Of a stretch of DNA of 64,000 bases, positions 44,591 to 56,081 are shown in pieces. The stretch is taken from NCBI GenBank assembly GCA_021234155.1, contig JAJEKV010000002.1:34824128-34888127 (forward strand), given 5' to 3'. Made by a program: the position numbers and the translations under genes. The notes under the pieces are model-generated. The model searched no databases and was not told the DNA's origin. It worked only from the letters and a program-made list of their open reading frames with translations. This DNA is from Isoetes taiwanensis (lineage: Eukaryota > Streptophyta > Lycopodiopsida > Isoetales > Isoetaceae). Positions within the stretch are counted from its first letter, which is position 1. Every line of letters starts with the position of its first letter.

Positions 44591-45020
44591 GGCTCAAGAT
44601 ATATCTACCCTGGATTCGGGGATCCCGGAGCTAGAGATCCCGTCCTCCGGAATCCCCAGGCGTTCTCGACGGATCCATTCGGGGACCCCGTTTTCCAGAC
44701 TTGACACATGCAGTAATTGCCGGTCGATACGGGCCGTCCGAAACCCCGTCGAATCTCCGCCGTCCGCAGAGATCCCCTCCTCCGGGATCACGCTGGGTGA
44801 TCCCCGCCTCCGGGATCACGAGGGCCTGGTCGATATCCTCTCCCGATATCGGCCGTGGTGATCCCCACCTCCGGGATCACATCCATGGCGTGGCCGTGAT
44901 CCCATCCTCCCGATCACCCCCAACGACCCCCGCTATCCGCCACGGACGACGACCTCGATATGCCACGATGGTCGCCACGATGCCATGTGGCCGCCAAATC
45001 GCGGACCGCCGGTTATCCCG
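44591..45020 (+). repeat. Left terminal inverted repeat
   Basis: After 19 identical bases the similarity to the reverse complement of the right end continues for over 350 bases. It contains repeated palindromic modules of the form GTGATCCCC-CCTCCGGGATCAC (about 44766, 44796, 44857, 44896) and a GATATCCTCTCCCGATATC palindrome (about 44832). Confidence 0.8.
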
Positions 45021-46338
45021 CCTTCCTAATCACGCCCTGTAATTACGAGCCGCCCACGTGGTAGCATCCAAGCGGGTCTTTCAAATTTAAGGTCGACGAC
45101 CGAAGTTATTACGCGTGACGCTTGCCAATAATGTGTCCGCCACGTGGACAAGTGATTCCTGAGGAGGGAATTCCCACTCCGGAGTGCAATTTTCGGATTG
45201 CTCAAACACGACCCTCTCAAGGCCATTTTCCGAGAGGAGAGGGTCCGATTCAGGCAAGCGCCAGAGTCACCGTGTCTCGATAATGGCGCGGCCAGAGTTA
45301 CTTTTACTTGTTTAAGGTAAAAAATTGATTGAATAGACCTCTACCGACCTGGTTTAATGTTTTTAACCTTTGCTTTGTTTTTTAACGATTCTTGCCCTCG
45401 TCCTTGCATGGACTAACTGCTAACCTCGAAATTAGCTTGAATACCTCCATAAATGAGAACCGGGGGCCGCAGATGAGGCTCGCAAACTCCCTTAAGTTAC
45501 CGTGATCGTTTCGTAGATATAGCCGGGTTTGAATCGATGCAGAGGGTGGAATCCCTTCCAAAGAGAAGGAAAAGGGCTTAAAAGCCCGATCCGAAAACAA
45601 GGGTCGAGCCCCCGCAGATAAAAAATCAGCCTCGTTGAGGCTCATTGGCAGGAGGATATTCATGGGGCTCAAGGGGATGGCGAGGTTGTTCGGGAAGATT
45701 TCTTGGAGCACCCACGAAGAAGAGCCCCGACTACCAAGATGATCGATTGGCCTGCCAGATGGAGGTGCCGTGTAGACGCCCTCAGGATAAGAGCTACAGC
45801 AGAAAGGTTGATTTAGAAAATCATAGGTTCAGGGGCACACCGCATTTATGAGAATTTCAAGCTCCCCGATGTCCAAGGGGTCGATTCTCGGCAACAACAA
45901 AGAAGGGTGAATCCAAGAAGAGGGACTATGGGAAGATAGTGTGGCTCCGACCTTGTGATCCCCGATTTCAAGTATGCCCATAACTTGACCAGAAACTTCA
46001 AAGGACTAGACGAAAGGTGCCAGATTGGCATCAACAGATAGATATTGGATTGCTTCTACCCGGGGGCGAGCCGACTTCATCAATTTGCGTGTTCGTAGAA
46101 AGAAAGCACAGAGCTCGAATCCCGTGAGAAGCAAATAAGGGAAATTGGTTTCAATTGCTCCTGAGCCATGGCAATGGGGGTCACCGAGGAGGAATTTGGG
46201 TCGCCCAGCTCTAAATGGGATTCCGAAAGCAGCCCAAGTGGACGCAGATCTAATGGAGTGCCGAGGTTGCCGCCGCAGATGATAATCTGAAATCTCCCCA
46301 GCCTTTAAAAGGAGGACACCACATCGCTTGATGCACCA
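45021..46338. other. Left interior of the Mutator-like element
   Basis: No transposase or other known domain was recognised. A 109-codon minus-strand frame (45382-45711) has no family I can name. A CTTTAAAAGGAGG stretch near 46303-46315, just before the ULP1-like ATG, could be part of its promoter or leader. Confidence 0.35.
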
Positions 46339-47860
46339 ATGAAGCCGGGTTTACTAAGGCCCCGGCGAGAATCTGCTATCATGGCTCCCAATCATATTAT
46401 TTCAGAAGAATCCGAGCCTGATGACGAAGAGGAGCCGGTTGATTCCAGTATAAAACCCAGCAGGATAAGATTTCATTATTTGTATTGCATAGATCCCTCC
46501 TTTCACATTGCGTTCTCATTCCTACCGAGAGGTCTCAAGAACAGAGAGATGGACCTTTAATTTCACATTGACATATCCAATTGTTGTGGAGAGTCCGCTA
46601 CTTAAGGTGGGCAGCAAATCGCAATCCGTGGAGTTCTTCATCACCGGTGGCGTAGGCCCTAAAATTCCAAACAATTCCAAGTGGCCTCCTGAGATTTGGC
46701 ATGCGAGGTGGATGCCGAATCGCATTGGAGCTTTTTTTCGTGGAGTGTAATTTTGCTACTACAGTTCACTTCTGTTGCTCAAACAATTGGAATTATGTTT
46801 TAATTTGCACATCCTCTCCTCAGGGTACTTGTCCATTCGATTCCTATTCAGAAGAGATGTCACCATGTAATGGTTCACCCTCACGATTCGGATTATTTCT
46901 AGGTGGAAGCAAGGCGTGTTTAGGCGGGCATATGACCAATTTGCAAAGTTGATCCCGCCATCACCGCTTGGTAAAGCCGCTCAATGGAGAATTCAGCATG
47001 TTCAAGATTACTACATTCCTGTTAATGCAAGGTAACATCCGCCAGAAGTTAAAAGATCCCCTCATTTTTAATTGTCAAGTGATTAGTTTTATCGAACTCA
47101 AAGGGCCATTGGAGCCTGCTTATATTAGTTGTTGATCAATTGGCATGCCGTTTCAACAAGCCCCGCCTCGCATTTTGCACTTTGATTCTTATGATCCCCT
47201 GCATGCAGATGTTCGAGGCTTCATAACTTTGTGAGTTATTTCAGGTGTACACATATTTATGGTTTCAGCATAGGTAATTAGGTTCTTATTTTAGGGATTG
47301 AACTCGGATTACATTTCCAGGTTCTTGAGTGACCTATTCAAGAGGTGGAAGCACGAGGAATCAGCACTTCACAATGCTCCTTGCATACTGATGGATGCTC
47401 CCCAGCAACATAACAGCCAAGATTGTGGTGTATATGTCATAAATTATGTGAATAGATTTATTCGAGATGTTTGCAGCACTAAAGATCGTAAATCACAATT
47501 CAATTGTCACTTTTCAGATTGTCATTGCTAAGAATTGTTCTTTTTCAGGTTGTCATTACCCGGGATTGGTTCCAGAAGGAAGAGATAGACAATACCCGGC
47601 AGTGTTTCATTACAGTTTTGCAGAAATTGAGTGACTGTCTAGCCCAAGGGAAGATCATCATGCAGCTTCCATGTGTTACGAACAACTCCCTTCTCAACAT
47701 TGTATACGTCCCGAATTTTGAGCACATCATCCCTACACATGCTTTCAGTTCCATGCACATCACGCTTCAATCTCCATCTCTCTTCATGCATGTTCATGAC
47801 ACTACGTGGAGTGTGCCATTGCACAAGCTTTTCTCGGACCCAATCCTTCAATTCTTGTGA
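46339..47860 (+). CDS. ULP1-like (C48) SUMO-protease-type gene, exons shifted
   Basis: C48 peptidases cut SUMO precursors or SUMO conjugates; this is inferred from the family. The catalytic residues are visible in order: His in GHWSLLILVVDQ (codon 47107-47109), Asp in RILHFDSYDP (codon 47184-47186), Gln and Cys in QQHNSQDCGVYVINYV (Cys codon 47424-47426). DYYIPVNAR precedes the His by about 75 bases. A C-terminal block RDWFQKEEIDNTRQCFI follows at 47570-47620 and runs to a stop at 47858-47860. The N-terminal part from the ATG at 46339 is acidic and unlike known domains. Blocks lie in different frames and at least one join (His to Asp) lacks an obvious intron, so the gene may be damaged. It sits wholly inside the Mutator-like element. 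Confidence 0.65.
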
Positions 47861-48920
47861 GATTCAGGGTGCTAACTTGAACTTAATCCCTTGCCGAGGG
47901 TCAATGGACTTACCATGGCAAGGCAAACCTTGATATTCTTGTGATCAAACCCATAATAAGTGATATGTGAAAATTCGGAAGGAGATAGAGTTGCCTCGAT
48001 TGTGAAATGGCACCGCAGCCCCTACGCACACCCTCTCCCCTCTCAACCCTTTTCCTGCTTCTACCCGTGGACGTGGTTCATCCTCAACCACATGAGTGTT
48101 TGCTGTCATGTCTTGAGGTCCATATGAACACCAATATCCAGATATGCAAATACAAGTTAATGTAGACCTAAGTGTAATTCTAAAAGAACCACTTCAAATG
48201 AATCAAAATAACTTCAAGCAAACACAATAACTTCTTGGTTCACTCAATGATGATTTCCAATTATAAACACATGAATCTAACAATGTCTATACCTCTTCAA
48301 GGTCAAGTAGGAATCTTTGTAGGGTCTTTTTTAACACTCTCTCACCTGAGTCTCTGGAGATAGAAGTTGCAAGGTGCTTGGGAATTCTTCCGCTCCCCAA
48401 GAATAAAATCTTGAACCCTTGGTGTGGATGTAGCAGTCCACAAAGAAAGATCCGCCCACCCCTTGAAATAGTAGGTACCGATGCTCTTCGTGATACCAAT
48501 GGAGATTGCCATGATCAAACAACCCATTTGAGGTGATTCGGGCTGTATTTCAGCCCTTAGTCAGTAGAAAAATACTCAAAACATAAATGGGAATGCATGT
48601 CTCTTCATTGAAATGACTTAGTAATCGACACCTCTTCTCTCTTCTCCTCTAGTTCGTCCATGCATGCGGCATTCCGCTCCTCTACCATGGCTACTTCGAC
48701 ATGCAGCAGAGAGAAACCAGAGAAACAACGTACTCAAGAGTGATCCCGGAGGATGGTCTCAGAACCTCCACGTGTCCTTATTCGAGTGGCCAGTCCGAGC
48801 ATGGGCTGGCAAGTTCAAACCTGGACCGCTGGGTGGGTCTACGCTTCAATCTCCAACGCCCATACGCTTTCATATACCGCCTCCCAATCACAAAATCAAC
48901 GGGTTGATCCCGAGGTCGGA
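47861..48920. other. Right interior of the Mutator-like element
   Basis: Overlapping minus-strand frames at 48287-48527 read protein-like sequence in three phases, but I recognise no family. Nothing here resembles a transposase. Confidence 0.35.
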
Positions 48921-48924
48921 ATCG

Positions 48925-49723
48925 CAACGGCCGATAACCGCCGCCGCCAACAGCCTGTGCAAACGGGCGACATCGGGCCGGTCAGCCCGACCCCGATCCC
49001 TGAGGGCGGATCACCCAATTACGCTGTGGCGCCATCGCGGGCATATCGGGCAGGTCAGCCCGGGCGGATAACGGGGGTCGGGGGGTGATCCCGAGGATGG
49101 GATCACGCCCGCCATGGATGTGATCCCGGAGGTGGGGATCACCACGGCCGATATCGGGAGAGGATATCGACCAGCCCTCGTGATCCCGGAGGAGGGGATC
49201 ACCCAAAGGTGATCCCCTGAGGAGGGGATCTACGGCCGATAACCGCCGCCGCCAACACCAGTGCAGACGCGGGCGACATCGGCCAGTCAGCCCCCCGACT
49301 TGGGATCCCGGAGGGCGATCACCCACCACGGCTGCGGACATCGCGGGCATCTCGGCAGGCGGGTCACCGCGGGCGATAACGGGGTCGGGGGGGCGGATCC
49401 CCGAGGATGGGATCACGGCCCTGCCATGGATGTGATCCCGGAGGTGGGGATCACCACGGCCGATATCGGGAGAGGATATCGACCAGGGCCCCCGTGATCC
49501 CGAGGCGGGATCACCCAGCGTGATCCCGAGGAGGGGATCTCTGGACGGGCGGAGATTCGACGGGGTTTCTGGACGGCCCTGGATCGACCCCGACAGTACA
49601 CCGCATGTGTCAAGATGAAAAACGGGTCCCCGAACGGATCCCGCCGAGAACGCCTCGGGATTCCGAGGATTTTGGACCTCTAGCTCCGGATCCCCCTAAT
49701 CCGTGGTAGATATATCTTGAGCC
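48925..49723 (-). repeat. Right terminal inverted repeat with a 304-bp tandem duplication
   Basis: The outer part mirrors the left end. Inside it CGGCCGATAACCGCCGCCGC begins two consecutive similar blocks, at 48928 and 49232, each containing CCATGGATGTGATCCCGGAG and the GATATCGGGAGAGGATATC palindrome. The left end has only one such block. Confidence 0.78.
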
Positions 49724-49733
49724 TTGTGAAAGC

Positions 49734-50666
49734 TAACTATACCTAACTATACTATATTGATAATGAGACTATATTCCATGATATAGTGTTTGTGACTCCA
49801 TTGTAACCCGAATTGATTTTGGATGTCGCTTTCTAAGTTGTACAATAAGGATATTCTTGAATATCAAGGTCCCGTGAGGGATATGAGAATTCTTAAGGGC
49901 CATTAGGAAAATAAGTAATTGTACAATATATTTTCTATATTGAATCCTTAGTTAGACTTGGAGGCCAAGGTCCTAAAGGGAGGGGAGGAAATAAAGTGTT
50001 AGAGGTAAGTTGGGGGCATGTCGCATGCTAGACCCTATGGGACATCCATGGTTGTGGAGTAGCGAGATCTTACCACCGAAAGTGGTCCGGGATATGATTG
50101 ACATGAGTAGATGACTTGTATCTACTAAGTGCGGATAGTGAATTTTGAGATGGCAATAGTTCGTATGCTAAGAGGCAATAAAATTAAGTTTGATGAGTCC
50201 AAGAATGGACCTGAAACCATTGGTTTTATATGGGTTGACATGGCAAGCATGATTAGTTAGGTCAATCCAAAGGTAAATATACCAAGAATGCAAAGTATAA
50301 ATTTTTCTTTTATTGCAAAGGCAAAGGTTCTTATTTTGGGGTTGCATAATTGGGTGTATGCCAAACTGCTCCTAGTCATACTAGCTTGCCTAATCGCTTG
50401 GGCTTGGTTCTAGTTTCCCAAGAATATCTCATTGGCAGTAGTGCTTGATGCATTCTAAGCAAAGGCACATGATCTAAAATTGGTTCTTGTTGTTGTTGCA
50501 ACTTTGGATTGCAAGAAGGTCTAGCAAAGTTGTATTTGTAGTGTGAAGCTCACGCCCCGCTCTATGTGTCGAGTAGTTAAGGACTGAGCATGGTGCTATT
50601 TGGTATTGCTTTTGTGTAACATAGTTCTTTTCCATTTAGAACTCTAGACCTTGGGACAAGGTCCTA
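49734..50666. other. Internal region, no gene recognised
   Basis: Part of the 14.7-kb element or of another insertion. A purine tract AAAGGGAGGGGAGGAAA followed by TGTTAGAGG (about 49974-50000) resembles the polypurine tract and LTR start at 50667-50684 and may be a diverged copy of it. Confidence 0.4.
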
Positions 50667-50683
50667 AGGGGAGGGGAGGAAAC
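50667..50683 (+). other. Polypurine tract of a plus-strand LTR element
   Basis: AAGGGGAGGGGAGGAAA, then C, directly before an LTR that starts TGTTACG. Confidence 0.6.
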
Positions 50684-51451
50684 TGTTACGATCCAAGGGC
50701 AAGTTGCGCTTGCAGACCTTGGGACGTGGAGTTGGCCTTGGAAGTGCCACTGGGTGGCCTGGGAATGTAGTGGCCATTACTACCTAGGACCAGTGTTGGG
50801 TGGCCATTGTTTCGTATGTTAAGTTGACATTTTAATATAAATGTTAAAGAACCTTTTATAAAAGGTTCAACCATTGAATGGAGGGATCCGCGTGGCAGAA
50901 CCCCATTGATTGAGGCTTTCCTTAAGGGAATTCATTCCTCTGATTCGCGAACACCAGCAAGGTTGCCGAATCATCTAAAAGGGGGCCGGATCTACTGATT
51001 GGGGGGCGATTTCAGAGCTGGGAAAAGGCCTAAAGCCTTTTTAGGGGCTAATCTTAGCCTGCCCACCAATATATAAGGGATTGAGGATGCTTTGAGAAGG
51101 ACATCAGTTTTTGGAGCATAGCTTTTGGTGTTGTCTTGAAGATCGATTCCTTCTATATCCTGTTGTGATTCATCCTAAGGGATTGATCAGAGATCAATCC
51201 GACCTCTTTGGGGTAGTTTCAAGACTTCTTGATAGTTTTGGAGCTTTTCTCATTGATTGTGAGTTTGCTCTGGGTTTGAGCAATACTGCTACTGCATTAT
51301 TAATTCTAGTGTTAGAATTTATTGAAGTTGGGCTTCAAGCTAGTCCTGGGGGTTAGTTGTGATTGTGCATGGGGAGTTCTGGAAACTCAAGGCTGAGGGG
51401 AACTCTGGGACTAGGTAGCACAATCGATCCTACTTTTTGTAGGCGGTAACA
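50684..51451 (+). repeat. Isolated plus-strand LTR
   Basis: A 768-bp segment bounded by TGTTACG and GGTAACA, matching inverted termini. A polypurine tract sits on its left, so it is a 3' LTR. No matching 5' LTR, primer site or coding region was found to the left, where the Mutator-like element now lies. Confidence 0.5.
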
Positions 51452-51452
51452 T

Positions 51453-51503
51453 ACATAGGTGACTAGCTAAGTGACCACGTCTATGAAGGATAGTCACCTA
51501 TGT
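51453..51503. repeat. Perfect 13-bp hairpin
   Basis: ACATAGGTGACTA (51453-51465) and its exact complement (51491-51503) flank a 25-base loop, immediately after the LTR at 50684-51451. Confidence 0.75.
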
Positions 51504-51839
51504 GGGAAATAAGGAGTGGTAAGGTATCCTTAATTTGGATCCATACCCGGGAGAATTGCTATCACGATGTTTGTGATCCCATTGAATCACTGGAAGTTAA
51601 GCGACCCAGAAAGGTATACTTAATATTTACGAGGATTGCTTTATCATATGGCATATATATTGCCATTGAACGTAGAAGGATATGGGTATAGCACCATGTA
51701 GTTGAGGGAGAAGTGGTGTATAATTATCTGCCATAGAACACGTTAGAGAGGTACTATACTAACGTGAAAACTAGATTATAAATATCCAGCTTATGAAAGG
51801 GATATCACTTTAGAAGTGTAGGCTAGAAGATGAATGGCG

Positions 51840-52035
51840 TATAACGACGCAGACACTACAAGGGATTGTCATGGTTCAACGACGTCGAGGCATCGTTAAA
51901 TGACGCGGTCGACACGCACAAGTATTTCAACGCCATGATGTCATTCAACTATGTCACGGACGCCGCTCAACTATCGCAATAACGACGTTATTAACGACGC
52001 TGACACGCCGCTTAACGAAGCCTCGACGCCGCTGA
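51840..52035. repeat. CG-rich block of ACGACG-type short repeats
   Basis: About 190 bp with repeated AACGACG, GACGC and CACGCCG units in an otherwise AT-rich setting. No clear period and no gene. Confidence 0.5.
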
Positions 52036-54500
52036 ACAACGATGATCCTCCTCGTGAGTAGCCCGCTATTGTCCAGGCTTCTATTCGGCGCCTTTTGCTC
52101 CCAGTGAGACACGATGCATTGCATACCCTTAACTTCCATCATACATGATGGGCATGCATTTGCCCAACCTCATTAAGCGTATCCACGTGATTACATTATC
52201 CTCTTACTCATGCATACCCTTGCATCTTTATTGCCCACCTTAGGGCCATCAACCTCCTTACGAAACGCAATGTATATGTAATGTTATAATCTGTAGTTTA
52301 TGGATCTTAATGTAGTAATATACCCACACGATAAGTGTGATACAAGGGGGAGCTTGAAAGTTGTTATAAACAACATTTCAAATATAGGGAAGTTAAATGG
52401 ACAGTTTGAGTAGCCCAAAGTGTGAAGTATAAACAAGGTAGGTGCCCAATGAATATCTCTCCAAGGAGAATCTGCTATGGACTTGGTACTGCGTGTGTAT
52501 CTTGAGGAGTAGCTCCTCGTTGGTATATGCATATTAGGACCATTGAATGGTGAAGCATAACAACAAAAATAAAGGGTATATAACAGAAGTTTTAGTTCAC
52601 ATCCCGTATGAATACGAAAACAATGAAGATAAGAGTCCCTAAGTCTAAAAAGTGTGCACCACAACATGTATATTGTACAATATAAACGAGTTGAGAAAAT
52701 AGGTTTGCGGGAACAAGAAGTTGAACATTTGGTGGATAATATCATCCGCTATATTGTTATACGAGAGTGGACTATAACACATGTTACTATATCACAGAAT
52801 AACAGGGTAGTGGTCGTGGATGTTGGAAGGATCCAGTAGTATTAAATACTGCATTAGTGAGGAGATCAAGGATGTTGACTGTGACATTCAGATGTATGTC
52901 ATATTGGAAGATAGTAGAATATTCGTACAAGGCAAGTGAAATGTTACTTGACAAGGTTTAAAGAATAAGCATAATGATATGCTTATATATGAAGATATTG
53001 GGTTAGGTATGATTTATTCAAGTTATCCCAATGGTTGGAGTTGACTATCTTAGATACAATCGTACTAAGGAATATGCTCAAATTAGGGAAAATAGCTAGA
53101 GTAAGCCTAGCATATAATGATGATATTACATTCAAGAGGATGGTTGGAATAGAATTGAAATAACAGATAATTGAAATTTGACTCTATTCAAGGGTTGTAA
53201 ATACCGATGAATTTAACCCCAAGATTATAAGTTGAGAATACCTATTGATTTTGGGAATGACAAGAGGTACAAAAAGATCGCGGTCCAATGATGGAAAAAG
53301 AGGATCGTGACTTTTCCGATTATACCTCTAGGGATAACCGACAAGAGGGCAATACATAGGAATTCCAAGTCCCAATAAGAATCAAAATGAGGTGTATAGT
53401 AGAGTAGAAGGGGTGAGATTATATAGACCAATAGTCCATATGTCCTAAGAGTTACCCTACTCACGGGAGCAATTCTAGGCCCCTAAGTAGAGGTCGGAGG
53501 ATCTCTTGCCTTATGGATTATGACTTTAAGACTCCTAAGGGGGTAAAGAAATGGATAACCATATGGCGGTTACTAACAAAGGGCCGAACATAGGGGTTTT
53601 CTATTATGAGATCGAAGGGATTAATGCCTCCATCTCATTATGAGGGAACCAAAGAAGACAACGCTTGAAAGCTTATCAAAAGTTGAAGTTGACATGATAA
53701 CTTAAGAAAATAAGTTAATTGTGACAACGCATGGAAGATATTGGGGACACAACTAATATTTAGTCAAGGAGCCTTTAGAAAAGATCCTCATGTGGGATAG
53801 TAACCTTCGGAATTATGGCATAATCCCATGGGGAAAATCATAGTTTATGTACGGGATTGAAGTACGATATAAGGCACTAAGGAAATGGTTGAAGTACCTA
53901 GGAACCCTATCAAAATGTAGGCAACATATACAATTCCAACATAGAGCTGGCCAACGTCCATTTGAGAAGTCGATGGTTCAGCCACATAAAGGTACATAGG
54001 CAATGGGTTTTGTTTCAAATAACTACCAAGGTTACACTTTAGTCGAAGTTAGAGCAGCTCTAGTATTGTGGGATGAGGGTATATGTTTACTATGTAACGC
54101 ATTTATGTACACATACGATAAACATCTTGGAGAGGTAGTCTATGCAAAGGACACGAGGGAGAGAGGACGAGTGTACACCAAACTTACCAATGAAGGGTCC
54201 GAGTATGTCCGAAATGTGCAAACAACAACCGATCCGCTTGCATGCCAAGGTAGGATGTTGTAGTTGGCATTTGAAATAACCACAATGGGCTTATAGAATA
54301 AAGCTCAAGATGATGGGGGTTGAATAGTACAATAGTACAATTCCGTGATGGGTAGCTTAATAGCAAGCTACCCGCTAGTAGCTCGAATGTGTCCGCATAA
54401 ACACTCAAAGACTAGACTCGGATCAGGCATAGGTGAACTCCATGGGTTACATGGAGATGTAAGAACATATAGGGGTTGAATATCGATACAAGCCGGGGTA
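52036..54500. other. Internal region, no gene recognised
   Basis: Part of the interior of the 14.7-kb element. Short frames on both strands, none with gag or pol motifs. Confidence 0.4.
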
Positions 54501-54509
54501 GTAGGAAAA

Positions 54510-54607
54510 TTATTATTATTACTATTACTATTACTATTACTATTACTATTACTATTACTATTACTATTACTATTACTATTACTATTACTATTACTATTAC
54601 TATTATT
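54510..54607 (+). repeat. Hexanucleotide microsatellite (ATTACT)n
   Basis: About 15 uninterrupted TTACTA units, preceded by a few ATT units and followed by a GTT run. Confidence 0.95.
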
Positions 54608-54952
54608 CTTGTTGTTGTTGTCCCGATTTTGCCGATCATGCCCCTTTGGCTCTACGGCCTATCCGATGACGTTTTGACGCGTCCCACCTATGCTCCTTGG
54701 TCAATTGGATTGTCTCTGATGCGTTGGTGCAAGAACGAATGGGTTATGGAGATATGGCAAAAGTATGGCAAATAGAGTCGAGGCACTATCATTGGGATGG
54801 TTTTTAGTTGGGATCGAGCTCGAAGAAAAGGCTATAGATCACGGAAAAGACTATAGATAATATCCCATATGATAAGTCAAATATTCTAATTAAAGACAAG
54901 AACTTTTTTAATATAAAAGGCAAGTGCCTGTTAAAGAAGGACTAAAAGTCAT

Positions 54953-55829
54953 GGAGAGATCTATAGAAGCTAAACTTCAATTGGACATATCTCTGCGATC
55001 AGAGCTCCAATTGAGGCAAACTTTACTTTTTTGGAATCGGCTCTGAATCTAGTTTCCAAATTGAAGGGGCACATCCTCCCGTAGTTCATTCAGATGAGAG
55101 AGTAATGGCCGAAAAATGTGACAAGGGTGACATATTAATGCTACAACAACATTACAAATTTGCAATTGCTTTCTGATCTATGGCTACTTGGAGTAGTGAG
55201 ATTAGCCTAGAGGGCCAGAGCTTTGTATTTGCCACAGCGCTTGTGTCTTGCCATAACCCAGTGGATCCGTTGGGTGGTTAATTGCGCTCCTATATTCTTT
55301 GTATATGAAAGACTATCTCTTTCTTGATCTTGTTCATCAGTGGTGATGATATTGTGAAGTTGTGAATTCAAGTTGATCTTGTTTATCTAGTAAAATATTA
55401 TTTCAAGACTATATAAGTATCCCAAAAGTTAAGAATCGCATATGAACAAGATCGAAAAAGAGAGCCTTTTCGATATACAAAGAATATAGGAGTGCAATTA
55501 ACCACCCAATCGAATCCACTGGTTTTGGCAAGACACAAGCTATATGGAAAATACAAAGCTCTGGCTTCTGGCCCTCCAGGCTAATCTTACTAGTCCAAGT
55601 AGCCATAGATTAGAATGCAATTGCAAATTTGTTATGTCGCTGTAGCAGTAATCTATGACGCCTTGTCACGTTTTCAGCCATTACCCTCTCATACGGAGAA
55701 TTACAGGATGTGCCACCCCAATTCAGAAAGTAGACTCTGAGATGGTTCCAACAAAGTAAAGATCGCTCTGGTCGCGGAGATATCTCTAACTAAAGTTTAG
55801 GTTTTATTTATAGATCTCTCGCCTCCATC
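54953..55829. repeat. Large inverted repeat, about 380-bp arms
   Basis: Left arm about 54953-55337, right arm about 55442-55829, spacer about 104 bases. The arms pair along their length with scattered mismatches and small indels. Shared blocks include AATTTGCAATTGC, ATCTATGGCTACTTGGA, AGCTTTGTATTT and CTCCTATATTCTTTGTATAT. A transcript across it would form a long hairpin. Confidence 0.85.
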
Positions 55830-56068
55830 CGAGTTACCTAGAAAAAGTTATGGCCCTTGGAAGCGAAAGATCTCGTCCTTCCAAAACTTAACATAGCTTT
55901 ACCCTAATAAGTCACACTTTAATCCCTAATTAGTTTATTTCCCTCGTAACACACATACTAGCTATGAAATTGGGATAGTTTTCCTAAGTTAAAAGTCCCC
56001 TATTAACTATCGATCTAACGAAGTTAGAATATGGCCGCTGATATGATCCGCCTACTACCAAAATCATG

Positions 56069-56080
56069 CTTCTAATACCA
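56069..56080 (-). other. Decayed primer-binding site
   Basis: TGGTATTAGAAGC on the minus strand beside the right LTR, a worn match to the initiator-Met site TGGTATCAGAGC. Confidence 0.5.
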
Positions 56081-56081
56081 C

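Larger units (their letters stand above)
44591..49723 (+). mobile_element. Mutator-like transposon carrying a ULP1-like gene
   Basis: 5133 bp, with long inverted ends both starting GGCTCAAGATATATCTACC. It is flanked by a perfect 10-base duplication TTGTGAAAGC (44581-44590 and 49724-49733). Long terminal inverted repeats with a 9-10-base duplication are the Mutator signature. No mudrA-type transposase frame was found, so it looks non-autonomous. Its cargo is a ULP1-type cysteine protease, as in the Kaonashi group of Mutator-like elements described in Arabidopsis. Confidence 0.85.

Noticed and set aside
44594-45042. Overlapping frames on both strands at the left end of the Mutator-like element
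   Set aside because: They are produced by the GC-rich palindromic modules of the inverted repeat.
54412-54775. Protein-coding frames through the microsatellite
   Set aside because: The long Val-Ile and Thr-Ile runs come only from the ATTACT repeat.
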